From the NCBI GenBank assembly GCA_964638005.1, contig CAZWXS010000005.1:1-64000 (forward strand): a stretch of DNA of 64,000 nucleotides, read 5' to 3'. The notes below the pieces were generated by a model. It saw only the letters and a list, made by a program, of their open reading frames with translations, ran no database searches and had not been told where the DNA came from. A program made the translations under genes and the position numbers. The stretch comes from JAAYYM01 sp964638005 (lineage in GTDB: Bacteria; Bacillota; Clostridia; Lachnospirales; Lachnospiraceae). Below, one piece after another: positions 33,525-41,736 of this stretch (its first letter is position 1; each line of letters opens with the position of its first letter).

Positions 33525-35594
33525 TCAAACTGTTAACATTCTACCATTTAATCGGTCTTGTGTAAACAAATTTAAATGTTTTTTCAATTCGGTATTCTTT
33601 TCCTGCTGCAATTCGGGATCTTCTTTTAAAATATCATCAGCCGCATCACTTGCCTTCTGCAGGTTTGATGCATCGGTAAATATATCTGCAAGCTGAAATG
33701 CAATCGCGCCGCTTTGTCTGATTCCGAAAAAGTCCCCCGGCCCCCTTGATTTTAAATCTTCCGATGCAATATAAAATCCGTCATTGGAACGATTCAGCAC
33801 TTCCAGTCTGTCCATCGATTGCTTCGCATTAGAGCCGCTCATAAAGATACAATATGACTGAGCCTTGCCTCTTCCGATGCGCCCGCGCAGCTGATGGAGC
33901 TGTGACAGTCCGAAACGGTCTGCATTTTCAATCAACATGACGCTTGCATTCGGCACATTGACACCGACCTCTACGACTGTGGTAGATACAAGAATGTTGA
34001 TATCATTTCTTGCAAAGGCTTCCATGGTTCTGTTCTTTTCCTGCGGCTTCATCTTACCATGAAGATAGGATATCTGTACCTTTGGCGGAAAATATTCTTT
34101 GAGCCTCTTTGTATAGGAAATGACATCCTCTGCTTCTATCGACTCGCTCTCCTCTACCATCGGACAGATGATATAGACCTGTCTGCCTGCATTGATTTCA
34201 CTGTACATGAATTCATATGCCTTCTTCCGATAGCTTGTGTTAACCACACAATTCTTGATCGGAAGCCGTTCTGCCGGTAATTCATCGATAACCGAAACAT
34301 CCAGATCTCCATATAGGATAATACCGAGTGTACGCGGAATCGGCGTTGCACTCATAACAAGTACATGCGGTATATCTCCCTCTGCTTTCTCGGACAGTAT
34401 CTCCCGTTGTCTGACACCGAAACGATGCTGCTCGTCCGTAATTGCAAGTGCCAGCTTATGATAATGCACTTTTTCCTGTATCAGTGCATGTGTCCCAATC
34501 ACGATATGCACCTCACCGCTCTCAATCCGTGCATAAGCTTCTGCTTTCTTCCTTGCGGTCATAGAACCTGTCAGAAGAACTGCCTTGAGTGGAAGATCGT
34601 AGCTGTCTAACAATGAGCATATGGTCTCAAAATGTTGTGTGGCAAGCACCTCAGTCGGCACCATAAAAGCGGTCTGATAACCGTTGATCCCGGTCATGAT
34701 TGCAGCAAGAACGGCTATAATGGTCTTTCCGCTTCCTACATCTCCCTGAATCAATCGATTCATGATGTTCTCTCCCTGCAGATCCTCCTTAATCTCGTCC
34801 CATACCTTGAGCTGCGCCTTGGTCAGCCGATAAGGAAGTGATTCTATCAGGCGTGCTGTCTCTGCAACATCTATCATTCGAAAACCGTTCTCAACTGCAT
34901 GGGTATGCTCCTTCAGCAGTCGCAATTGTAATATGAACGTCAGGAACTCGTCAAATACCAAACGGTTTCTGGAACGCATCAATTCCTTCATATCACATGG
35001 AAAATGCACTCCTTTTACCGCTTCATTAAACGGACACAGTTCATTGTCCTCCAAGAGTTTTGCAGGCAGATATTCATCATATGCAATATCACCCTCCAAA
35101 GCCTGTTTGACTGCCTTTGCAACGGTCTGATTAGACAGCTTCGCCGTCAATGGATATAACGGCTGCAATGTATGTAACAATTCCTTATACGCATCCACAC
35201 TGTAATACTTCGGCTGTTCCATCAGCCATGCAGAACCGTTTTCCTGCAAGACACCTCTAAAGACATAGACCTGTCCTTTGACCAGGCTTTTCTTTAAAAA
35301 CGGCATATTGAACCATGTCAGATGCAGTTTCTTAGAGTCCGTCAGTGCAACACTGGTCGTAATTTGCAGATTACGAGCCTTTTTCAGCACGGGAGTCTGC
35401 AGCAGAATCGCCCTGATGGCAACCACCTGCCCGGTATATTCCTTTGAAATGGACTTTGGCTCCTCAAAGGATTCATAATTACGCGGATAATGCTCTATCA
35501 GATCTCCGATTGTATAAATCCCCAGCTTATGAAACAGAATCGCTGTTTTGTCACCTATGCCCTTTAGTTCTTCTATATGTCCGTTTCGCTCCAT
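33525..35594 (-). CDS. recG: ATP-dependent DNA helicase RecG
   Basis: About 689 residues: an N-terminal wedge domain (ELKGIGDKTAILFHKLGI, OB-fold), then helicase motifs: I GDVGSGKTIIA, DEQH box in ITDEQHRFGV, MSATPIPRTL, and VI QLRGRIGRGKAQSYC. RecG drives reversal of stalled replication forks. The start ATG 35594 lies 5 bases after GGAGA; a TTG four codons upstream is less likely. The order fakA-recG is conserved in Firmicutes. Confidence 0.96.
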   Translation of the reverse strand: MERNGHIEELKGIGDKTAILFHKLGIYTIGDLIEHYPRNYESFEEPKSISKEYTGQVVAIRAILLQTPVLKKARNLQITTSVALTDSKKLHLTWFNMPFLKKSLVKGQVYVFRGVLQENGSAWLMEQPKYYSVDAYKELLHTLQPLYPLTAKLSNQTVAKAVKQALEGDIAYDEYLPAKLLEDNELCPFNEAVKGVHFPCDMKELMRSRNRLVFDEFLTFILQLRLLKEHTHAVENGFRMIDVAETARLIESLPYRLTKAQLKVWDEIKEDLQGENIMNRLIQGDVGSGKTIIAVLAAIMTGINGYQTAFMVPTEVLATQHFETICSLLDSYDLPLKAVLLTGSMTARKKAEAYARIESGEVHIVIGTHALIQEKVHYHKLALAITDEQHRFGVRQREILSEKAEGDIPHVLVMSATPIPRTLGIILYGDLDVSVIDELPAERLPIKNCVVNTSYRKKAYEFMYSEINAGRQVYIICPMVEESESIEAEDVISYTKRLKEYFPPKVQISYLHGKMKPQEKNRTMEAFARNDINILVSTTVVEVGVNVPNASVMLIENADRFGLSQLHQLRGRIGRGKAQSYCIFMSGSNAKQSMDRLEVLNRSNDGFYIASEDLKSRGPGDFFGIRQSGAIAFQLADIFTDASNLQKASDAADDILKEDPELQQEKNTELKKHLNLFTQDRLNGRMLTV

Positions 35595-35724
35595 ACTGTT
35601 CTCCAAAACATATCTGCATATGACGTACTTTCTCCCGGTACTTTCCTATTGAAAGAACATGACCTGCATAGTATCTTACGCAAGTCATTTCTCCGGTAAC
35701 CTATATCTGACGTATGTCGACAGA

Positions 35725-37512
35725 TCATTCAACTGATATGATATAGTAATAAATCGGCTGTCCGCCTGAATGTACTTCAATGTCACAAGAAGGATATGCT
35801 TCTTCTATTTCTGCTGCAAGATCACCCGCAATCTCTTCTTCGACCTCACTGCCGTAATAGATGCTGATCAGTTCCGACTCATCATCCACTAATTTTGAAA
35901 CCATTTCCTTCGCCGTATCCTCTACAACCGTTCCGACAGCTAAGATATCATGATCTCCGATGCCCATGATATTGCCCTGTTTGATCTCAATATCATTGAT
36001 GACTGTATCTCTGACCGCATAAGTAACCTGCCCCGTCTTGACCTTCTGGATTTCTTCTGTCATCAATGCTTCATTTTCCGTAGCAGACTGCTCCGGAATG
36101 AAATTGATGAGAGCCGTAATTCCCTGCGGTGCCGTCTTGGTCGGTATAACAATGATATTCTTGCCCTCGACCAAATATTTTGCCTGATTAGCCGCAAGAA
36201 TGATGTTCTTATTATTCGGAAGGATAAATATGTTCTTTGCATGAACCTCTTCAATCGCATTCAACATATCTTCGGTACTCGGATTCATGGTCTGTCCGCC
36301 CTCGATCACATAATCAACACCCAGACCTTTAAATATGGCATTCATACCTTCTCCGATGGAAACCGCGACAAATCCGAAATCTTTCATCTGCTCATCGTTC
36401 TTAATCTTTGCTGCCTGCTCCTTTTTTTCTTCCTTCACAGGTTCCTGTTTAGGTGCAGACTTAGACGAGGTTTTTTCATCTGTCTTTTGCGCCGGCTGCT
36501 CATTCTGTGTATCTGTCTGAGCCGGATTCTCTGTCGTTTCCTTCTCTGCAAGCTTGAACAGCTTCTCCTGATGCTCTTCCCTCATGTTATCAATCTTCAT
36601 ATTGGTGAGAGAACCATAGGTCAATGCCTTCTGGATTGCCAGACCCGGATCATTGGTATGCACATGTACCTTTACAATATCATCGTCTGCTACTACAACG
36701 ATAGAATCACCGATAGACTCCAGATAGGATTTCAGATCGATTTCATTTTTTGCATTGAATACATTCTCTACCATAACAATGAATTCCGTGCAATAGCCAT
36801 ACTTGATATCAATGGCTGCCTGAACCTCGAGAGATCCCGTACCGGTACCGGATGTCGTACTCTTAGAAGCTTCCGAATAGGAAACATCTACATCCTTGCC
36901 TAAGAATGCATCATAACCGCCCTTTAATACTTCCAAAAGTCCCTGTCCGCCAGAATCAACCACTCCGGCCTGCTTTAAAACAGGCAGCATATCAGGCGTC
37001 TTGCTCAGTACCAGTTCTGCATGCTTAATGATCTCGTCAATCATCACCGTCAGGTCATCTGTCGTTCCCGCAAGCTCGGATGCCTTATCTGCCGCGCCCT
37101 TGGCTACGGTCAGTATCGTACCTTCCTTCGGTTTCATAACTGCCTTGTATGCAGTCTCTGTAGCCTTTTGCATTGCATTTGCCAATATGACGGAATCAAT
37201 TGCATCCTGCTCCTTGATCACCTTTGTAAATCCGCGGAACAACTGTGACAGAATAACGCCGGAGTTACCTCTCGCCCCTCTCAGAGAGCCTGAAGAGACA
37301 GCCTTGGAAAGACTCTCCATCGTTATTTCGTCAAGTCCTGCCACTTCCTTGGCAGCGGACATGATCGTAAGTGTCATATTGGTTCCCGTATCTCCGTCAG
37401 GAACGGGAAATACGTTCAGCTCATTAATCCATTCTTTCTTAGCCTCTAATCGGTTTGCACCGGCCAAAAACATCTTCGCAAATGTCTTGGCATCGATTGT
37501 TTGAATAGCCAC
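35725..37512 (-). CDS. fakA: FakA-like DAK2 domain fatty acid kinase
   Basis: About 595 residues. The N-terminal DhaL/DAK2 kinase domain (about 1-200) has VFPVPDGDTGTNMTLT and GARGNSGVILSQLFRGF, binding ATP with Mg. A middle domain carries YGYCTEFIVMVEN and VHVHTNDPG. The C-terminal FakA domain starts near GFVAVSIGEGM and resembles DegV folds. Between them is a disordered linker rich in Gln, Thr, Lys and Glu (about 325-380), longer than usual. The start is GTG 37512 (VAIQTIDAK), 8 bases after AAGGAGG; the ATG at 37542 lies before that RBS and overlaps asp23. Confidence 0.9.
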   Translation of the reverse strand: MAIQTIDAKTFAKMFLAGANRLEAKKEWINELNVFPVPDGDTGTNMTLTIMSAAKEVAGLDEITMESLSKAVSSGSLRGARGNSGVILSQLFRGFTKVIKEQDAIDSVILANAMQKATETAYKAVMKPKEGTILTVAKGAADKASELAGTTDDLTVMIDEIIKHAELVLSKTPDMLPVLKQAGVVDSGGQGLLEVLKGGYDAFLGKDVDVSYSEASKSTTSGTGTGSLEVQAAIDIKYGYCTEFIVMVENVFNAKNEIDLKSYLESIGDSIVVVADDDIVKVHVHTNDPGLAIQKALTYGSLTNMKIDNMREEHQEKLFKLAEKETTENPAQTDTQNEQPAQKTDEKTSSKSAPKQEPVKEEKKEQAAKIKNDEQMKDFGFVAVSIGEGMNAIFKGLGVDYVIEGGQTMNPSTEDMLNAIEEVHAKNIFILPNNKNIILAANQAKYLVEGKNIIVIPTKTAPQGITALINFIPEQSATENEALMTEEIQKVKTGQVTYAVRDTVINDIEIKQGNIMGIGDHDILAVGTVVEDTAKEMVSKLVDDESELISIYYGSEVEEEIAGDLAAEIEEAYPSCDIEVHSGGQPIYYYIISVE

Positions 37513-37534
37513 TTTAAAATCCTCCTTATTCTGA

Positions 37535-37891
37535 TCAGTCAATTACACGGACACCTTCTACAAAGATATTGATCTTTTCGATACTGAGTCCTGTAAATTC
37601 TTCAACTTTATATTTCACATTGCTGATCAGATTATCTGATACTGCAAGGATGCTGACTCCATAAGACACGATTACATGAAAGTCCAATATCAGTTTGTTA
37701 TCCTCTATCGATACGCTGATACCGTGTGTGATACTTTCTTTTTTCAGCAATTTGACAATACCGTCCTTCACACTGACAGCAGCCATACCGACTATACCAA
37801 AGCATTCTACCGCAACCGTACCTGCGTATTGTGCAATCACTTCTGTATCAATCACAATGTTTCCGACCTGTGTGTTCATGTGACCTTTCAT
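37535..37891 (-). CDS. Asp23/Gls24 family envelope stress protein
   Basis: About 118 residues. TEVIAQYAGTVAVECFGIVGMA and DFHVIVSYGVSILAVSDNL are characteristic. The family includes YloU of Bacillus, whose gene precedes yloV (fakA type), the same order as here. Its role is linked to the envelope or fatty-acid metabolism but is not defined. The start ATG 37891 has GGAGG 8 bases upstream. A TATAAT at 37935-37940 on the minus strand could be the -10 of the operon; its -35 is weak. The rpmB gene diverges upstream. Confidence 0.92.
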   Translation of the reverse strand: MKGHMNTQVGNIVIDTEVIAQYAGTVAVECFGIVGMAAVSVKDGIVKLLKKESITHGISVSIEDNKLILDFHVIVSYGVSILAVSDNLISNVKYKVEEFTGLSIEKINIFVEGVRVID

Positions 37892-38013
37892 ACATTTTAC
37901 CTCCATCATATATTCTTCTTAATAATCCTATCCTATTATAACCGCTTTGTCTGGAAAATGAAATACAAAAATGCACATAATTTCATTTCCTGTTATTTTC
38001 TTTCATCTTTTGC

Positions 38014-38042
38014 TTGCAATTATATAAAACTTCTGATAAAAT
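38014..38042 (+). promoter_or_regulatory. Promoter of rpmB
   Basis: -35 TTGCAA (38014-38019), 17-base spacer and -10 TAAAAT (38037-38042), leaving a leader of about 65 bases before rpmB. Confidence 0.65.
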
Positions 38043-38115
38043 AACTTTTGTTGCGAGATTGATTAGTGGTTTGCAGAGCAAATTCCTAATACGATAGATT
38101 AGAGGAGGTGCAATC

Positions 38116-38301
38116 ATGGCTAAATGTGATATTTGTGGAAAAGGCGTTCATTTTGGTAATAACGTAAGCCATTCTCATAGAAGATCCAATAGAATTTTTA
38201 ATTCGAATGTGAAGCGTGTTAAATGTGTAGTGAACGGTACACCGAGAAGACTTCATGTTTGTACAGATTGTTTAAAATCAAACAGAGTTGAAAGAGCATA
38301 A
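38116..38301 (+). CDS. rpmB: 50S ribosomal protein L28
   Basis: 61 residues, the short Firmicute L28: KCDICGKGVHFGNNVSHSHRR at the N terminus, in which CxxC together with VCTDC near the end forms a zinc site (C+ type), then a basic RNA-binding centre. It is part of the large ribosomal subunit. AGAGGAGG lies 7 bases before ATG 38116. Monocistronic between a promoter and a terminator, divergent from asp23, as in Bacillus (rpmB-yloU). Confidence 0.97.
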   Translation: MAKCDICGKGVHFGNNVSHSHRRSNRIFNSNVKRVKCVVNGTPRRLHVCTDCLKSNRVERA

Positions 38302-38305
38302 TACA

Positions 38306-38338
38306 TCAAAAAGCAGCTGCAAGGCTGCTTTTTTGATG
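38306..38338. terminator. Bidirectional terminator between rpmB and the J-domain gene
   Basis: Stem AAGCAGC/GCTGCTT (38311-38317 and 38324-38330) extended by A-T pairs; T-run of six on the plus strand and a run of five on the minus strand. It lies between the convergent rpmB and J-domain genes. Confidence 0.88.
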
Positions 38339-38360
38339 CTTATATTTCATACGACAGGCA

Positions 38361-38873
38361 TCAGATCAGATATGCATCCTTCAGATTGCAATACTCTCTG
38401 TTGATCAGCTGTACCGTATCATTATCTCCGGCTACATTATCCGGATGGAATATCTTAATCAAATCCTTATATCTCTTTTTCAATGCAAGAGGATTATTGA
38501 CTCCCCGAAAGAATACTCCTGCGGCAGATATATTTGAAGCCCCCGAATATGCATATTCATTTCTGCGTCCTATGAGCTGCTGCTTCTCGATCTCAAATTT
38601 CTTTTGCTCCTCATGCAGATCTCTGTATGCACTCTCTAATATCTCCCACTTGTGATGGAACAGCACCTTTTCACGCTCAAGCTGCTTGGTCTCAAATTCA
38701 TTCTTGCTTCCCTGCTCTTTCAGCGTTCTCATCGCGGCAGACTTTTCCTGATTGAATGCCTTGATCTCCTGGTCAAGCTGTTCACGCTCTGTCTCTATCC
38801 TGATGTTTTCTTTGAATAACCAAGATTTAATCTGTGTCAGTTCCTCTGGTGATGCATTTTCAATATCATGCAT
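38361..38873 (-). CDS. Coiled-coil protein with a C-terminal J-domain-like segment
   Basis: About 170 residues. The N-terminal two thirds form a charged coiled coil (KEN, ERE, KQLEREK stretches). The last 45 residues resemble part of a DnaJ domain: ALKKRYKDLIKIFHPDNVAGD with the HPD motif followed by an NREYCNLKDAY helix. J-domains stimulate Hsp70 ATPase, but here the segment is at the C terminus and lacks an obvious first helix, so partner use is uncertain. Start ATG 38873 is 8 bases after GGGAG, with an in-frame ATG two codons earlier as the alternative. A consensus-like promoter lies upstream. Confidence 0.75.
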   Translation of the reverse strand: MHDIENASPEELTQIKSWLFKENIRIETEREQLDQEIKAFNQEKSAAMRTLKEQGSKNEFETKQLEREKVLFHHKWEILESAYRDLHEEQKKFEIEKQQLIGRRNEYAYSGASNISAAGVFFRGVNNPLALKKRYKDLIKIFHPDNVAGDNDTVQLINREYCNLKDAYLI

Positions 38874-38973
38874 TTTCATCTCTCCCGCTCTGTCGGCATC
38901 CAATCTGTCAATACCGATACGACAATACAAATTATAGAGTTCCCCTTATATGAAAACCACATCATATAGTACC

Positions 38974-39002
38974 ATTATATTTTGTATTGCGATTTTTTTC
39001 AA
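38974..39002 (-). promoter_or_regulatory. Promoter of the J-domain gene
   Basis: Minus-strand -35 TTGAAA (38997-39002), 17-base spacer, -10 TATAAT (38974-38979), about 100 bases before the start codon. Confidence 0.8.
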
Positions 39003-39041
39003 CTACTTTCTTCCGTCATTTTGCACGAAATTACATATTTC

Positions 39042-39191
39042 TCACCAACAGTACAGATTATATCCCAGAATCAGCAATAAAATGATGATGATGGCTCCAA
39101 TGAAAATATTGGAGACGAACATCATCAGTAACATTCCGATTGCAATCAAAAATAAGGAATACCCGATCGTACGTCTTGTCTGCATCATCAT
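39042..39191 (-). CDS. Small hydrophobic membrane protein (49 residues)
   Basis: A short minus-strand frame beginning MMMQTRRTIGYS and ending GYNLYCW, made of two hydrophobic segments (SLFLIAIGMLLMMFV and IFIGAIIIILLLILGYNL) with a positively charged N-terminal end. GGGAG lies 2-8 bases before the three consecutive ATG codons; the third has the best spacing. The length, charge pattern and RBS support a real two-helix membrane peptide. It stands alone between the terminator of the hydrogenase-like gene and the promoter of the J-domain gene. Function unknown. Confidence 0.65.
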   Translation of the reverse strand: MMMQTRRTIGYSLFLIAIGMLLMMFVSNIFIGAIIIILLLILGYNLYCW

Positions 39192-39284
39192 CGCTCCCAA
39201 AACAGTTCTGTTAATATCATATGCAGAGTCTGCAATCTTTGTGACAATTTACTGAAATATCATATCCGATGTGTCATAAACGAT

Positions 39285-39315
39285 AAAAAGGACAGTCACC
39301 GTCAGTGACTGTCCT
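39285..39315 (-). terminator. Terminator after the hydrogenase-like chemosensor gene
   Basis: Perfect 11-bp inverted repeat (39289-39299 and 39305-39315) with a 5-base loop, followed on the minus strand by five T. Confidence 0.92.
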
Positions 39316-39333
39316 CCTATTATGTAGTTTCAA

Positions 39334-41268
39334 TTAATCTTCCGTTGCTACAATCTGTTCCATCTGCTCTGCAATCTTATCGACAACATCACCAACGACT
39401 GCTGATTGTGCTGAGATTTCTTCTGAGCTGGCCGCAAGATTTGCCGTCTTCTCATTCAATTCATTGACATTCTTGAGGAATTCCTGTGTCTCCTCCGTCA
39501 ATGCCTGAATCGCGGGAACCAGTAAATCACTCTGCTGTTTTCCGTAATTTACGGCATCCTTCGTCTGCTCTGACAGATCACGGACTCTGTTGGCAATTAC
39601 CGTAAATCCTCTTCCGGCTTCACCGCTTCTTGCTGCTTCGATACCTGCATTCAGAGCCAGCATACTGGTCTGGTTGGATATCTTGATGATAGAATCGTTG
39701 ACATCATTATAGCCCTTAACCGAGGTCTCAACCTGTGTTAATGACTCTTTCAACTTCTCTCCGTACTCGGCGAGTGAATTGATCGCATGTGCCATATCTG
39801 TAGTTTCCTCGGCAGAACTCTGATTGCCGCTTGTCACTTCGCTCATGGAAATCTTGATCTGTGCAAACTCTTCGAGAATTTCCTTGTACATATCCAGTTG
39901 TTCTTCATGCTTTCTCTGCACTTCGCTCTGCAGCTGATTGATCTGCTCTTTTTCTTCCTCCAGCGTATCTTTGATAAAGTGGATACAGCTTTCCTTATGA
40001 TTGATTCCGTTTGCGATTGCCGTAGCCATTTCTTCGCAGGAATTGTATCCGCATGCGCCGCAGTTGATTTTTCTGGATTCGCTGCTGTACTTATGCATAC
40101 TTGCAAAGATATCTTCCTGTTCTGCACTTGAAACACGCAGTTCCTTCATTCCTACATTGGTATTATAGGTACACATGAAATCTTCTATCTTCAAATCCTT
40201 AAACTGCGCGTTCAGTCTTGCCAAACGCTCTGCGTAATCAGCTGACTTATCCCATGCAGTCTTCTTTGCATTACAATTTTCCGCAGTCCTCTGCGTATGG
40301 ATTTCCAATAAGATGTCTTCGTCATCATCACGGCTGTGATCCGTTGCCGTTCCATAGAGACAACCCTTCGTACAGTTAAGGGCATCCACCATAAATGGCA
40401 GTTTCTTACCTGATCTGACACGCTTTGCATAAGCTTTCATAAAATGATATGCATGTTCGGGACTCTCAATCTGACGTACAAACAAGTCCTTTCCGACAAA
40501 ATGCTCAACATTTTCCTTTAATCCACCCGGCATCGGATATACAGAACCAAGACCGTACTCCATCTCATCAGTAGCATCATATCCGGTAAGAGATACGCCC
40601 TTTAACTTGTCCATCAGATGTTCAAAGGTGACATTATATGTAATATATCCGTTGTTCTGCGGACGTGTAATCTCTGATTTCTTGGCAATACACGGACTGA
40701 GGAATGCCAGTCTGTCTGAGATATTCATATATTTCTTCGCATAAACCGCACCACACATCATCGGACTGTGTATCGGTACAAGCTTCGGTACGAGTTCCGG
40801 CACATACTTCTCGATATAGTCTACGATTGCCGGACATGGCTGTGAAATTCCGCCGATAAAATTATTCTTTGTGATATAGTTCAGATAGGCCCAAGTCGTG
40901 ATGTCTGCGCCAAAACTGATACTGATGATACGATTCACACCCTTGCTCTTAAGATAACCAAGCACCTTCTTATACTCTGTCGGATAATTGGCAATGAATG
41001 CCGGTGCCACAAGAACGCTGATCTGTGTTCCGTGACTCAAATCCTCAAAGAACTGCTCCGTATCATCGTTGAAACTGCGGGCATCGTGAGAGCATTCCCT
41101 GATGCAGTTACCACAATGGATACAGGCATCTCCGTCCACGTTAATGGTATTCACACCATCTTCGTTCAATGCATAATTCGCCTGTAAGACAGGACATACC
41201 GAAATACATTTGTTACATCCCTGACACTTCTCATTGGTGTAAACCAACCCCTCGTTCATCCTTCCCAT
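39334..41268 (-). CDS. [FeFe]-hydrogenase-like redox/H2 sensor fused to a methyl-accepting signalling domain
   Basis: 644 residues, soluble, no membrane segment. Order: two 4Fe-4S ferredoxin motifs (CQGCNKCISVC, CIHCGNCIREC; about 15-60); an iron-hydrogenase large-subunit domain (about 80-370); an Fe-S domain with CGACGYNSCEE and a later Cys (about 405-435); a coiled coil; and an MCP signalling domain (about 480-640) with GIEAARSGEAGRGF. Likely H-cluster Cys are in QPCPAI (L1), SPCIAKKSE (L2) and NCTKGC (L3). L1 has Pro where catalytic enzymes have the proton-transfer Cys (TSCC), as expected for sensory HydS-type proteins. It probably signals redox state or hydrogen to CheA/CheW or another partner. 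GGAGG precedes ATG 41268 by 6 bases. Confidence 0.88.
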   Translation of the reverse strand: MGRMNEGLVYTNEKCQGCNKCISVCPVLQANYALNEDGVNTINVDGDACIHCGNCIRECSHDARSFNDDTEQFFEDLSHGTQISVLVAPAFIANYPTEYKKVLGYLKSKGVNRIISISFGADITTWAYLNYITKNNFIGGISQPCPAIVDYIEKYVPELVPKLVPIHSPMMCGAVYAKKYMNISDRLAFLSPCIAKKSEITRPQNNGYITYNVTFEHLMDKLKGVSLTGYDATDEMEYGLGSVYPMPGGLKENVEHFVGKDLFVRQIESPEHAYHFMKAYAKRVRSGKKLPFMVDALNCTKGCLYGTATDHSRDDDEDILLEIHTQRTAENCNAKKTAWDKSADYAERLARLNAQFKDLKIEDFMCTYNTNVGMKELRVSSAEQEDIFASMHKYSSESRKINCGACGYNSCEEMATAIANGINHKESCIHFIKDTLEEEKEQINQLQSEVQRKHEEQLDMYKEILEEFAQIKISMSEVTSGNQSSAEETTDMAHAINSLAEYGEKLKESLTQVETSVKGYNDVNDSIIKISNQTSMLALNAGIEAARSGEAGRGFTVIANRVRDLSEQTKDAVNYGKQQSDLLVPAIQALTEETQEFLKNVNELNEKTANLAASSEEISAQSAVVGDVVDKIAEQMEQIVATED

Positions 41269-41343
41269 ATTCTACCTCCTGTGTGTTTTATATACTTTTT
41301 CTTATGTAAAATCGCCCCAATACTTTTTTTACTTGTTTCTGCT

Positions 41344-41736
41344 CTATTCCTGTTCAAAAGCCGCCTTGACAGCTTCATCGTCCGATACCTGTTCTGTGTC
41401 CTTCTTTGTCGCGAACTTGTTTACAAGATCCGGAACCATATCCAAAATCTTTGTCATGCTGTCCTGATTTTTAATGTTAACCAGTCTGGTGCTTCCTTTC
41501 TGAATGACCAGTACTGCGCTCGGAGACATCTTTCCTGACAATCCTCCGCCGCCGTTGCATTTCTTATCATTGTTGAACTCTCCGGCTCCTACACCGAAAG
41601 ATACGTCCACAAACGGTAAGATGATCGTATCATCTATCTTAGTTGCTTCGCCGACGACCGTCTTGGAAGTCAAAAATCCATCCATTCCCTTGATCAAAGT
41701 GTTGACCACCTCAGTGATATTATTGTTATTTGCCAT
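41344..41736 (-). CDS. ytfJ: GerW/YtfJ family sporulation protein
   Basis: 130 residues of the Spore_YtfJ family: TIILPFVDVSFGVGAGEF, a Gly-rich turn GGGGLSGKMSPSAVLVI and IKNQDSMTKILDMVPDL. In Bacillus the protein is made in the forespore and affects spore germination (GerW). The gene starts at the last base of the DUF2953 gene, so the two are coupled; ytfI (DUF2953) and ytfJ are neighbours in Bacillus too. Confidence 0.93.
   Translation of the reverse strand: MANNNNITEVVNTLIKGMDGFLTSKTVVGEATKIDDTIILPFVDVSFGVGAGEFNNDKKCNGGGGLSGKMSPSAVLVIQKGSTRLVNIKNQDSMTKILDMVPDLVNKFATKKDTEQVSDDEAVKAAFEQE

Noticed and set aside
35595..35724. Short minus-strand frame of about 45 codons between fakA and recG
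   Set aside because: Its RBS is only one base from the ATG, it overlaps the recG start, and the product has no recognisable feature.
38950..39255. Plus-strand 101-codon frame opposite the small membrane protein
   Set aside because: No RBS; the minus-strand 49-residue frame with an RBS explains the region better.
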